This document shows positions 43,258 through 51,421 of a stretch of DNA of 64,000 bases, one piece after another. This DNA is from Amycolatopsis sp. WQ 127309 (GTDB lineage Bacteria; Actinomycetota; Actinomycetes; Mycobacteriales; Pseudonocardiaceae), in the NCBI RefSeq assembly GCF_023023025.1, contig NZ_CP095481.1, forward strand, positions 5,221,001 to 5,285,000, written 5' to 3'. A program made the position numbers and the translations under genes. The notes under the pieces are model-generated. The model was not told the origin of the DNA. It made no database searches and saw only the letters and a list, made by a program, of their open reading frames with translations. How positions within the stretch are numbered: the first letter of the stretch is position 1; every line of letters begins with the position of its first letter.

Positions 43258-44606
43258 ACACCGGCGTCACGGCGCGCGAGGTCGAAGACCTGCTCGCCCG
43301 CACGACCTGGCCGGGCGCCACCGGCGCCTGCGCCGGGGTGGGCGAGCTCGCGGACCGGTTCACCGCGGCCGGGTTCGCCCCCGGCTCCGTCGTGCTGGTC
43401 GCGCTGCCCAACGGCACCCGGCTGATCCGGGTGTTCTTCGCGCTCGTCCTCGCCGGCCTGGTGCCGACGCTGCTCGCGGCGTCGACCCCGGCGTCCCGGC
43501 TGCGCGCGACCGCCCGGCGGCTCGGCGCCACGGCCCTCGTCCGCCCGGGCACCGAGACCGACCAGGTGACCGTCACCCGCCTGGACGACGGGCCGGTCCG
43601 GACCCACCGGCCGGGCCAGGCGATCCTGCTGACCTCCGGCACGTCCGGGATGGCCACCGGCTGCCTGCACGACATCACGGCGCTGCGGCGCAACGCCGAG
43701 CGGCACGCCCGCAGCATCGGGCTGGGACCGGCCGACCGGATGCTGGTCACGCTGCCGATGCACTACTCCTACGCGCTCGTCGCGCAGGTGCTGGCCGGGC
43801 TCGTCACGGGCGCGTCGCTGGTCGTCACCGGGCCACCGTTCACCCCGGCCGGCTACCGCGACGTCGTCCGCGACCACGACGTCACCGTGTCCGCGCTGAC
43901 CCCGCTGCTCGTCGCCGACCTGCAGGCCGACGGCGGCCGGCTGCCCCGCGGCCTGCGCGCGCTCGGCGTCGGCGGCCACGCGCTCGACCCGGCCCGCACC
44001 GGCCGGCTCCTGGCCGCGAACCCGGACCTGGAGCTGTACCTGACCTACGGGCTCACCGAGGCCGGGCCGCGGGTGTCGACGCTGGCCGCGCACCGCGAGC
44101 CGCCGGCCCGGTACGCCTCGGCCGGGACGCCGATCGACGGCGTCCGGCTGGGCCTGCGCGACGCGGGCCGCGGCCCGGCCGAGCAGGAGGTGCTGGTCAC
44201 GGCCGACACGGTGTACCGGGCCAAGGTCGGCGTCGAAGGCGGGGTGTCGCGCGGCAAGCTCGTCGCGGCGGACACCATCGCCACCGGCGACGTCGGCCGC
44301 CTCGACGACGACGGCTACCTGTGGCTGACCGGGCGGATCTCCGACTTCGCGATCGTGCGCGGCGACAAGGTCTCGCTGTCCTCGGTCCGCAAGGCGGCGG
44401 AGTCGCTGGACGGCGTCTTGCGCGCGATCGTCACACCGCCCGCCGACGAGCACGCCGGCGCGCTGGCTCTCGCGCTCTACGTCGACGAGACCCGCGAACT
44501 GTCCGAAAAGGACGTCCGGCGGACGCTGTACCCGTTGCTGACGCCCAACGAGCGGCCCGGCGAGCTGACCGTGCACCCGGTCACGGCCGGCAGCCTGCAC
44601 AAGTAG
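43254..44606 (+). CDS. AMP-dependent acyl/aminoacyl ligase-like protein
   Basis: A 450-aa member of the ANL adenylation family. Motifs: LLTSGTSGMATG (A3, the usual PKG reads ATG so its Lys is lost), YLTYGLTEAGPR (A5), TGDVGRLDDDGYLWLTGR (A7-A8) and the terminal AGSLHK with the A10 Lys as last residue. It is shorter than usual acyl-CoA ligases. It probably activates the acid that primes KS1/KS2 or the acyl carrier. GTG start by overlap. Confidence 0.85.
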   Translation: MNTGVTAREVEDLLARTTWPGATGACAGVGELADRFTAAGFAPGSVVLVALPNGTRLIRVFFALVLAGLVPTLLAASTPASRLRATARRLGATALVRPGTETDQVTVTRLDDGPVRTHRPGQAILLTSGTSGMATGCLHDITALRRNAERHARSIGLGPADRMLVTLPMHYSYALVAQVLAGLVTGASLVVTGPPFTPAGYRDVVRDHDVTVSALTPLLVADLQADGGRLPRGLRALGVGGHALDPARTGRLLAANPDLELYLTYGLTEAGPRVSTLAAHREPPARYASAGTPIDGVRLGLRDAGRGPAEQEVLVTADTVYRAKVGVEGGVSRGKLVAADTIATGDVGRLDDDGYLWLTGRISDFAIVRGDKVSLSSVRKAAESLDGVLRAIVTPPADEHAGALALALYVDETRELSEKDVRRTLYPLLTPNERPGELTVHPVTAGSLHK

Positions 44607-44617
44607 GGGAGGGACCC

Positions 44618-45298
44618 GTGGAACTGCTCTGCGTGCCGGGCGCCGGCGGCTCGGCCCGGGCCTTCCGCCCGTGGGTCGAGGCGCTGGCCCCGGACGTCAC
44701 GGTCCGCCCGCTCACCCTGCGCGGCCGCGACACCCCGGTGGAGACCCTCGTCGAGACGGCCGCCCGGCTCGCCGAGCGCATCCCGCGCGACGGCCGGTAC
44801 GCGCTGGCCGGGCACAGCATGGGGGGCCTGATCGCCTACGAGATGGCCCGCCTCGCCTGCGTCACGGATGCCTTGCCGCGCCCCGAGTTCGTCGTCGTCG
44901 CCGGCGCCCGGCCGCCGCACCTGAGCTCGGCCGGCGCGTTCGCCCGGCTCGTCGCGATCGCGGACGACGACGAGTTCCTCGACGCGCTCGCCGCCGCCGG
45001 GTTCGTCGAGCCCGGCGCGCGGCACTCGCCGATGCGCGCGCTGTTCGTGCCGACCCTGCGCGCGGACCTGCGCCTGGTGGCGGAGTACCGGCCGGAGCCG
45101 GGCGAGCCGCTGCCGGTCGACCTGCTGGCCTGGCACGGCGCCGACGACCCGTCCGCCCCGGCGGCCGCGGTGGGCGAATGGGCCCGCTACACCGCCGCGC
45201 GGTTCCGCACGGCCGCCTTCCCCGGCGGCCACCACTTCCCGTTCCAGCGGCCGGCCGAGGTGGCCGCGCTGCTGCGGGCGCACGTGAGCGTCCACTGA
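44618..45298 (+). CDS. Type II thioesterase (second copy)
   Basis: A 226-aa alpha/beta hydrolase: CVPGAGGSAR, LAGHSMGGLIAYE with Ser67, and FPGGHHFPF with the catalytic His. A second free thioesterase in a cluster lacking any TE domain suggests that one of the two releases the product. GTG start with AGGGGAGGG upstream. Confidence 0.92.
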   Translation: MELLCVPGAGGSARAFRPWVEALAPDVTVRPLTLRGRDTPVETLVETAARLAERIPRDGRYALAGHSMGGLIAYEMARLACVTDALPRPEFVVVAGARPPHLSSAGAFARLVAIADDDEFLDALAAAGFVEPGARHSPMRALFVPTLRADLRLVAEYRPEPGEPLPVDLLAWHGADDPSAPAAAVGEWARYTAARFRTAAFPGGHHFPFQRPAEVAALLRAHVSVH

Positions 45299-45323
45299 GG
45301 ACGATTGACCGAAGGAGAAACCC

Positions 45324-46034
45324 ATGTCGGCCACGATCGACCACACCGCCGGCCTGTTCGCAGGCTGGACCCCGCCGCGGGACCTGCCGTTCCACTGGCA
45401 CATCTACGACGTCGGCAGCGCGCTGCCCGCCGGCTGGATCGACGAGCTGCTGGACGTCGCGCGCCGGCAGGCGGCCCGCCGCAGCTTCCGCCCGACGATG
45501 ACCACCGCGCGCGAGACCGCCGACGCCGTCATCCCGCTGGAGTCCGTCGACGGCGCGGTGCTCGTCGAGCAGGCGCCGTGGGTGAACGAGCTGTACACGG
45601 GCTGGTTCCGGCAGCTGGGGGAGCGCCTCGCCGACGAGCCCCTCGAACTGACGAGCACGGCCAACCGCGCGCTGAGCCTCAACGTGCAGCGCGGCATCAC
45701 CATGCGCTACCCGTGCCACGTGGACAGCAACCCGGTGGAAGGCCTGCTGTACCTGACCGACTGCACCGAGGAGACCGGCGGCGGCCTGGTCGTCTCCCGC
45801 AACCGCCACGCCCGCGACGTGTCCGAAGTGGACGCGGACGCGGCCGTCATCTACCCGCGCCGCGGCCAGCTGTTCTTCTTCGACGCGCGCTTCCACCCGC
45901 ACTACGTCCAGCCGCTGCGGACCGACGACACCCTGCGCGCGGTCGTCACGATGAACTACTACACCCGCTCGATCCCCGAAGCCGTCCGCCCGGAGGGGCT
46001 GGACGAGCAGCTGTTCGGCGCCGGCGCCCGATGA
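45324..46034 (+). CDS. 2-oxoglutarate/Fe(II)-dependent oxygenase
   Basis: A 236-aa oxygenase of the prolyl-4-hydroxylase-like jelly-roll group. The iron ligands are visible as His132-x-Asp134 (CHVDSN) and His193 (FHPHYVQPL), and Arg205 in LRAVVTMNYY would bind the 2-oxoglutarate carboxylate. It probably hydroxylates an amino acid or a carrier-bound intermediate. GAAGGAGAAA precedes the ATG. Confidence 0.85.
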   Translation: MSATIDHTAGLFAGWTPPRDLPFHWHIYDVGSALPAGWIDELLDVARRQAARRSFRPTMTTARETADAVIPLESVDGAVLVEQAPWVNELYTGWFRQLGERLADEPLELTSTANRALSLNVQRGITMRYPCHVDSNPVEGLLYLTDCTEETGGGLVVSRNRHARDVSEVDADAAVIYPRRGQLFFFDARFHPHYVQPLRTDDTLRAVVTMNYYTRSIPEAVRPEGLDEQLFGAGAR

Positions 46035-46996
46035 CCCTGCTGGTGCTCTCCGGGGCCGACGTCCGCGCGTCGTTCCCGCCGAAGGAGGGCCTCGCCCCGA
46101 TGCGCGAGGCCCTCAAGGCCCTCTCCCGCGGCGACGCGCACCAGCCACTGCGGCCGGTAGTCGCCCCGGAGGGCGCCGCGGGCCTGCTGGCGATGATGCC
46201 GGCGTACACCGGCACGGACGGCTACGGCGTCAAGATCGTCTGCCTGTTCGAGGGCAACACGGCCCGCGGCCTGGACGCCCACCAGGGCGCGATGGTGCTG
46301 TTCAGCGGCGACACAGGAGAGGCCCTCGCGCTGCTGAACGCCTCGGTCCTGACGGAACTGCGCACCCCGGCGACAACGGCGGTGGCCACGGAGACCCTGG
46401 CCAACCCGGACGCGACGGACGTGACGATCTTCGGCCTGGGCGTCCAGGGAGCGGCCCACATCCGCACCCTGGCGGCGGTGCGTCCCCTGCGCCGGGTCCA
46501 GGTCGTGACCCGCTCGGACGCGCGAGCCGTGTGCGCTGCCCTGTCGGCGGACCTGGACCTACCGGTGGTCGTCGCCTCCTCCCCGGAAGACGCCGTCCGG
46601 TCAGCGGACATCGTGATCACGGCAACGAACGCGGTCAAGCCCCTGCTGCGGCACTCGTGGTTGCGCCCGGGCACCCACGTGAACGCGATCGGCTCCTGCG
46701 TCCCCCACACACGCGAACTGGACACCGCGACGATGGCGTCGTCCCGGGTCTTCGTGGATTCCGCGGAGTCGGCAACGCACGAGGCAGGCGACTACGTATT
46801 CGCGGCCCGCGAGGGAGCGGCGGTGGATCTGACACCCCTGGGCGACGTCCTGCTGGGCCGGGCACCTGGCCGCGAGTCGGAGGAGGAGATCACGGTGTTC
46901 GAGTCGGTGGGCCTGGCCATCCAGGACCTAGCGGCGGCCAGGTTCGTGTACGCCCGAGCGGAGGAAACGGGAGCAGGCACCCGCGTCGAGTACTGA
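46031..46996 (+). CDS. Ornithine cyclodeaminase / mu-crystallin family protein
   Basis: A 321-aa NAD(P)-dependent protein. YGVKIVCLF and LNASVLTELRTPATTAVA carry the substrate-binding Lys and Arg; the cofactor loop is IFGLGVQGAAHIRTL. Family members cyclise ornithine to proline, reduce cyclic imines or make 2,3-diaminopropionate together with an SbnA-like enzyme; no SbnA-like gene is here, so cyclodeaminase or imine reductase activity is favoured. Last gene of the rightward operon (ATGA overlap). Confidence 0.85.
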   Translation: MTLLVLSGADVRASFPPKEGLAPMREALKALSRGDAHQPLRPVVAPEGAAGLLAMMPAYTGTDGYGVKIVCLFEGNTARGLDAHQGAMVLFSGDTGEALALLNASVLTELRTPATTAVATETLANPDATDVTIFGLGVQGAAHIRTLAAVRPLRRVQVVTRSDARAVCAALSADLDLPVVVASSPEDAVRSADIVITATNAVKPLLRHSWLRPGTHVNAIGSCVPHTRELDTATMASSRVFVDSAESATHEAGDYVFAAREGAAVDLTPLGDVLLGRAPGRESEEEITVFESVGLAIQDLAAARFVYARAEETGAGTRVEY

Positions 46997-47273
46997 GCGC
47001 CCGGCGCAGCGCCACGGCCGCGAAAGGCCGCGCACTACGGCGTGCGCATGAGCCACACTCGGACCGGGCGGACGTCCTCCGCGCCTGCTCGGCGGCCCGC
47101 TTGGAGATCCGGACCAAGGCGGGGCCTGCGCGGGACTACGAAGATCCGGCGGAGGACCACGTGCTGGACTCATCGACCGGCTCACGGGATGGTGTCACCC
47201 CGGCTCCCGCATTTTGGCATCAGCCGAGCCCGGGCAGCCGCGGCAGCCGACCTGCCGCGGAAGACCGGTCCTC

Positions 47274-47546
47274 TCAAGGAAGTTTCAGCGCGGCCGACCG
47301 CAGTTCTTCGAATTCGCGCTGGTGGGGCAGGGGCAACGCCCCGAGGAACGCTGGCCGGTAGGCGCGCACTTCGGCGATCACCTTGTGCTTTCCGTTGTTC
47401 TGCGCGGCTGTCGCCGCCTGGCCGATCTCGGCGCAGAGCGTGCGCCGCCCTTCCGGAGTGCCCATGACCGCACCACGCAGGTAGGAACGGGCCAAACGAT
47501 CGAGCAGGGCCTCCAGGTTCTTTTGTTCCTTCGACGTACCGAACAT
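47274..47546 (-). CDS. Small hypothetical protein, last gene of the TIR island
   Basis: A 90-aa, mostly helical protein (KEQKNLEALLDRLARSYLRGAV), no known family, no signal or membrane segment. It is 47 bp after the three-TM gene on the same strand, so likely part of that transcript. To its right edge, 46997-47273 contains only a short possibly decayed frame. Confidence 0.6.
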   Translation of the reverse strand: MFGTSKEQKNLEALLDRLARSYLRGAVMGTPEGRRTLCAEIGQAATAAQNNGKHKVIAEVRAYRPAFLGALPLPHQREFEELRSAALKLP

Positions 47547-47593
47547 CTCACTCCCTTGTCATTCCGGCACTCGGTTTCCAGCGGCCGATGTGG

Positions 47594-48133
47594 TCACTGG
47601 TCGAACGAAGCCAGCCACACCTGCACCGGGCTCGCGCACTGCGGCGCGGTGCCCGACGCACAGTCCTGGTTGTTCCAGAGCAGGAATCCAATGACCAGCA
47701 GGACAGCGAGCAGCCACGGCCGGATCGTCCGGGTCAGCGAAAGCTTGGGAAGTGCTCGCTTGAACAGATCATCGACTCCCTCGACAACGGCCACCACACC
47801 GGAGCCGTAGCCGTACACGATTTCAGGCGGCGTGCGGCCGAACCGGCGTGCGAGCCGGCTGGCGCCGAGGTCGGGAAGCAGCAACAGGACCAGCAGCGCA
47901 CGCGTGAGCTGCGTCAACGGGTACGCCAGCGCGCCGCCCAGCCACGGGAACAGCTTGGCGGTGAGCACCCGCAGCAGGATGAACGTCAGCACCACGGCGA
48001 CGACCAGCTCCGCGAACGTCCGGAACCAGAACGGGAAGCCGAACTGGGTGGCCGCGTCGTCCAGCAGCCCGACCAGGTCACCGAGCACCGGCACGTCCGA
48101 AACCGGACTCAGTACCTCAAGCCTTGCCGCCAT
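47594..48133 (-). CDS. Membrane protein with three predicted helices
   Basis: A 179-aa protein with helices at about 33-55 (FAELVVAVVLTFILLRVL), 63-83 (TQLTRALLVLLLLPDLGA) and 143-160 (LLAVLLVIGFLLW). The loop between the second and third is soluble. Two Cys in the C-terminal tail (NQDCASGTAPQCASP) could pair outside the cell. No family recognised. It overlaps the SPFH-like gene by 17 bp with a GAGGACGAGG site upstream, so it is coupled to it and may be its membrane partner. Confidence 0.75.
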   Translation of the reverse strand: MAARLEVLSPVSDVPVLGDLVGLLDDAATQFGFPFWFRTFAELVVAVVLTFILLRVLTAKLFPWLGGALAYPLTQLTRALLVLLLLPDLGASRLARRFGRTPPEIVYGYGSGVVAVVEGVDDLFKRALPKLSLTRTIRPWLLAVLLVIGFLLWNNQDCASGTAPQCASPVQVWLASFDQ

Positions 48134-49178
48134 CGTCCTCGTCCTCGTCGTCTTCGTCGTCCAGGTCGGCACGGCTGGACTTCGCCGTCACGGGTTTGGG
48201 CGGCTCCGGGACGCCGGGCTTGCCGACGAGCGTGTCGTTGGCGTCGGCCAGCAGGCCCGCGACATCCCGCCGGGTCACCAGCCGGGCCTCCAGCAGCGTG
48301 TTCAGCACCGTCAGTGAACGGTCGTAGTCGAGCTGCTTCTGGTCCTTCCACAGCTCCAGCACATCCTGGATGTCCTCCTTGTTGCCGGCCAGCCGGAGCG
48401 CGAGGACGTTGATGTCACCTTCGCGGAGCACCTCCGCGTAGAACCGCAGGCGCTCCTGCTTGAGTTCGAGGTCGTGCTTTTCCTTCATGTTCTCCAAGGT
48501 TCGCTCGTGCTCGGCGTGCAGTACCCGCAGCTCCTGTGCTCCCAGCTCCGTCTCCCGGTCGCGGATCCGCTGGGTCCGCTTCGCGATGTGCTCGCGGGTG
48601 CTCTCTTCGAGCGCCAGCACCGCCGAGCAGCTGGTGACGTCGACGACGTCGGAGATCCGGATCACCTGGTGGCCGAAGAGGTGCTCGATCTTTCGCTCGG
48701 CGCTCGCGCTCTGCTCGACTTCGAAGTCGCGGGTGACGTCACGCAGCCGCCGTTCGAGAATGTCGCGGATGATCGCGTACGGCTCGACCTTCTGCGCCTT
48801 CACCGCGGCAATCGGGTCGTGGACGTGCCACGTCACCCGGACGCTCGCGGCGAAGTAGAACGCCTCCTCCTGGGAAGGCAGTTCCATCGCATAGGTCTCG
48901 TAACGCGGTTGGATGTCGACCAGGAACATCTCGCGCGGAGTGGCCAGCCACAGCTCGCCCATGGTGAGCCGGCCGGTGCCGAGGCGGTACTCGCCGCTCT
49001 TCGTCACGTAGACGACCGCCGAATGGCCGGAGGTCGCCGGGTTGTCCTTGCGGAGGGAGGTGCGGCTGACCGCCACCGTGCGGACGATCGGCACGGAGGG
49101 CGTTTCGGGTGCAGCGGAGCCACCCGGAGCCGGGGTCTCGGGTGCGGAATCGTCCGGGGACGCTGACTGAGCTGTCAT
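48117..49178 (-). CDS. SPFH/Band 7-like protein
   Basis: A 353-aa protein. Residues about 75-200 have the beta-rich SPFH pattern (EAFYFAASVRVTWHVHDP, then a helix IIRDILERRLRDVTRDFEVE). Next is a long charged coiled coil (about 190-255, AHERTLENMKEKHDLELKQE) and an acidic C-terminal tail. SPFH proteins form ring-like membrane scaffolds; there is no clear own membrane anchor, but the next gene encodes one. It overlaps the NTPase gene by 4 bp. A scaffold for the TIR-NTPase module is the inferred job. Confidence 0.7.
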   Translation of the reverse strand: MTAQSASPDDSAPETPAPGGSAAPETPSVPIVRTVAVSRTSLRKDNPATSGHSAVVYVTKSGEYRLGTGRLTMGELWLATPREMFLVDIQPRYETYAMELPSQEEAFYFAASVRVTWHVHDPIAAVKAQKVEPYAIIRDILERRLRDVTRDFEVEQSASAERKIEHLFGHQVIRISDVVDVTSCSAVLALEESTREHIAKRTQRIRDRETELGAQELRVLHAEHERTLENMKEKHDLELKQERLRFYAEVLREGDINVLALRLAGNKEDIQDVLELWKDQKQLDYDRSLTVLNTLLEARLVTRRDVAGLLADANDTLVGKPGVPEPPKPVTAKSSRADLDDEDDEDEDDGGKA

Positions 49179-51421
49179 GGTTTCTCCTCTTCCTCATCGA
49201 AAAGCCGGAGCACGGTCCGGGCGGCGGCGGTCGTGCTCTGGCGGGCGCCGGCCCAGTGCTCGAGGTCGTAGCGGATGCCGGCGCGATCGCCCGAGTACCG
49301 GCCGATGTCGTGGAGCAGGCGGGCCAGCGGTTCGGCGATCGTGCGGTCCCTGCCGGATTTCTGCACCCAGTCCTTGATCATCTGGTTCGCGTAGCGCTGC
49401 AGATCGGCGGTCTGCAGCATCCGCGAGAACAGCACCAGGATCTGCGTCCGCCGGGCGTCGTCCTGCTCGGCCAGCCACAGCAAGACCGGCCAGCGCTCCG
49501 AGCTGGTCTCCACCCGGACCACGTAACGGGAGATGATCAGCACCGTCAGCAGGGCGGTGTCGCGCCGGTCGGGCGGCCGGCCGTCATCGGACCAGCGGAC
49601 GAGCGCGTCGAGGACCTGACCGGGATCGGAGCGCAGGAAGAGGTCGTTCAGCCCCACGCCGACGGAATAGGCGGTGGTCGGCTGAGCGGCCTTGCGCATC
49701 AGCTTCAGCGCTTGCCGCGTGCTGATCGACGTCATGCTGCCCAAAGCCTCTGCGGCGGTCGCGCGCAGCGCCGGCGTTCCGCGCTCGGCCCACTCCTTGA
49801 GCACTCTCGACACCACGTGCTCGAGCTCCGGGAGCTGTCCCGGCACGCGGAGCGCCGCGACCGCCGCCCGCCGCTCCTCCGCGTTGCCGGAACCGGCCCA
49901 GCGCAGGATCATCCGGTTGAAGACGTAGGTGAAGTCGTACTGGCTCAACGCCCCGACCGCGACGCCGACCCGGGCACGGACCTCGTGCTCGTCCTCCCCG
50001 CCTAGGTCGAACAGCCAGTCCAGGACGACGTCGAGGGCGTCGGTGTACTGCAGCCGCAACCAGTCCAGGACGCGAACGGGGAACCGGTCGTCCCGGAACC
50101 GGAGCTTCCTGACCTGGACCTGTCCGTGGTTCGTGTCCTGCGTGCTGTCGGTGAACTCCGCCCTCGCCGACTCGACGCGCTCGGAGAGCTGCGTGGCGAA
50201 GACCCGCCGGGCGCGATCCTCACGGCGCGGAGCTTCGAGCCGCCGGAATCGGTCCGCGAGCATCCTCGCGGCCGTGGCCACCGTCTGGACGGATTCGTCG
50301 TTGAAAACGGCCAGCGCGATCACGAACGCGCGCTGGTCGCTGTCCTGCAGCGCGTCGAACCACCGGGAGAAGTCTGCCGAACTGGCCTGGGAATACCGGT
50401 CGCGGACGTAGGCGAGGTCGAGGCGGTTGTTCGCTACGTCGATCAGCAGCCGGCCCAACCGGGCCAGTTCCCGCGGCGGGAGCTCCTCCCCGAGCTGCTC
50501 GACGATCTCCCGGACGTCGGGCCTGGTCAGCAGCTCGCGGTCGGCCGTCGTGGAGCCGGCCAGTTCCCACGCGAGGTAGCGTTCCAGCAGGGGCTTCGGC
50601 CGGATCCGGCCGAAGCCTGTCACCACGAAGTCGCCGATTTCGCTTTCGAGCAACCGGACGGACTCGTCGACGATGACCACCAGCATGCATCCCTGGTCAC
50701 GCATCGCCTGCTCGAGCTGCTCGGCGTGGAACGTCCGGAACTCCGCGGCCTGCCGGGGATCCAGCGACTCCAGGAGGTAGCCGCACGCGGGCTCGAGATC
50801 CTTGGCGGTCAGGTCCTTCAGCCGGCGGTCCGGATCGAGCTTGCGGACACCGGCCCGGCACGTCTCGTTCAGCAGCCGCAACGCGGTCGTCGTCCGCCCG
50901 GTGCCCTTCTTGGCCTGGATGATGAGCACCTGCCGCTGTTCGAGGCGGTACCGCAATTCGGCGTAGCCTTCCGGCTCCACATAGGACTGCTCGATGCGTT
51001 CGAGCACCGGCCCGGGCACCTCCCCGCTGCGGAGCCGCAGGTCGACATCGAGGTAGCCGGTGGCTCCGTGCCGGTCGCCGACCTGACCGACCGAGGTTTC
51101 GCCCAGGAAGAAGTTCGCGGTGCCGAACGAACCGGCCAGACCGCCGGTGCCCCAGCCGAGCAGGGACCGCACAGCCGTGTCGACCTGGTCGCTGAACCGG
51201 CCCCACGACTCCGCGCTCTCGGGGTCGGCCGCCTTGCCCTGCGCGGCCCGAAGATCATCCTCGTCCTGTTCTTCCTTGCCGTCACCATCCTTTTCGGGCT
51301 TCTCTTCGGTCTTCTTGTCCCTTTCCGCGGAGCTTTCCTTCGAAGGCTCTGCGGGCGTGGGCGTGGTGGGGGTGTCCCCGTCCGGTTCCGGTTCCTGATC
51401 CTCAGGCGGTTCATTCGCCAT
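49175..51421 (-). CDS. P-loop NTPase with N-terminal RHIM/PP-like motif and helical-repeat C-terminus
   Basis: A 748-aa protein. Residues 1-75 are acidic and disordered. FFLGETSVGQVGDRHGATG at about 104-122 shares the core VGQxGDR with the C-terminus of the adjacent TIR protein. AKKGTGRTT (170-178) is a Walker A-type loop and MLVVIVDES (246-254) a Walker B. After about residue 430 the protein is made of helical, HEAT-like repeats (EERRAAVAALRVPG, TPALRATAAEALGSM). The plan, motif-NTPase-repeats, is that of an NLR/STAND-type sensor, though the family cannot be named with certainty. Start at 51421 overlaps the TIR stop by 11 bp. Confidence 0.75.
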   Translation of the reverse strand: MANEPPEDQEPEPDGDTPTTPTPAEPSKESSAERDKKTEEKPEKDGDGKEEQDEDDLRAAQGKAADPESAESWGRFSDQVDTAVRSLLGWGTGGLAGSFGTANFFLGETSVGQVGDRHGATGYLDVDLRLRSGEVPGPVLERIEQSYVEPEGYAELRYRLEQRQVLIIQAKKGTGRTTTALRLLNETCRAGVRKLDPDRRLKDLTAKDLEPACGYLLESLDPRQAAEFRTFHAEQLEQAMRDQGCMLVVIVDESVRLLESEIGDFVVTGFGRIRPKPLLERYLAWELAGSTTADRELLTRPDVREIVEQLGEELPPRELARLGRLLIDVANNRLDLAYVRDRYSQASSADFSRWFDALQDSDQRAFVIALAVFNDESVQTVATAARMLADRFRRLEAPRREDRARRVFATQLSERVESARAEFTDSTQDTNHGQVQVRKLRFRDDRFPVRVLDWLRLQYTDALDVVLDWLFDLGGEDEHEVRARVGVAVGALSQYDFTYVFNRMILRWAGSGNAEERRAAVAALRVPGQLPELEHVVSRVLKEWAERGTPALRATAAEALGSMTSISTRQALKLMRKAAQPTTAYSVGVGLNDLFLRSDPGQVLDALVRWSDDGRPPDRRDTALLTVLIISRYVVRVETSSERWPVLLWLAEQDDARRTQILVLFSRMLQTADLQRYANQMIKDWVQKSGRDRTIAEPLARLLHDIGRYSGDRAGIRYDLEHWAGARQSTTAAARTVLRLFDEEEEKP

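Noticed and set aside
44618..46996. 2,3-diaminopropionate pathway (SbnA/SbnB-like)
   Set aside because: The OCD-like protein could be SbnB-like, but there is no PLP-dependent SbnA homologue in the cluster.
46997..47273. Possible decayed coding sequence with a plausible stretch (RADVLRACSAARLEIRTKAG)
   Set aside because: The stretch has no start codon with a ribosome-binding site, no recognised family, and the frame is shared with the antisense of the OCD-like gene. Too weak to list as a pseudogene.
49175..51421. A canonical NB-ARC or NACHT assignment for the island NTPase
   Set aside because: Walker A and B-like segments are visible, but the sensor motifs that separate NB-ARC, NACHT and other STAND ATPases could not be read with confidence.
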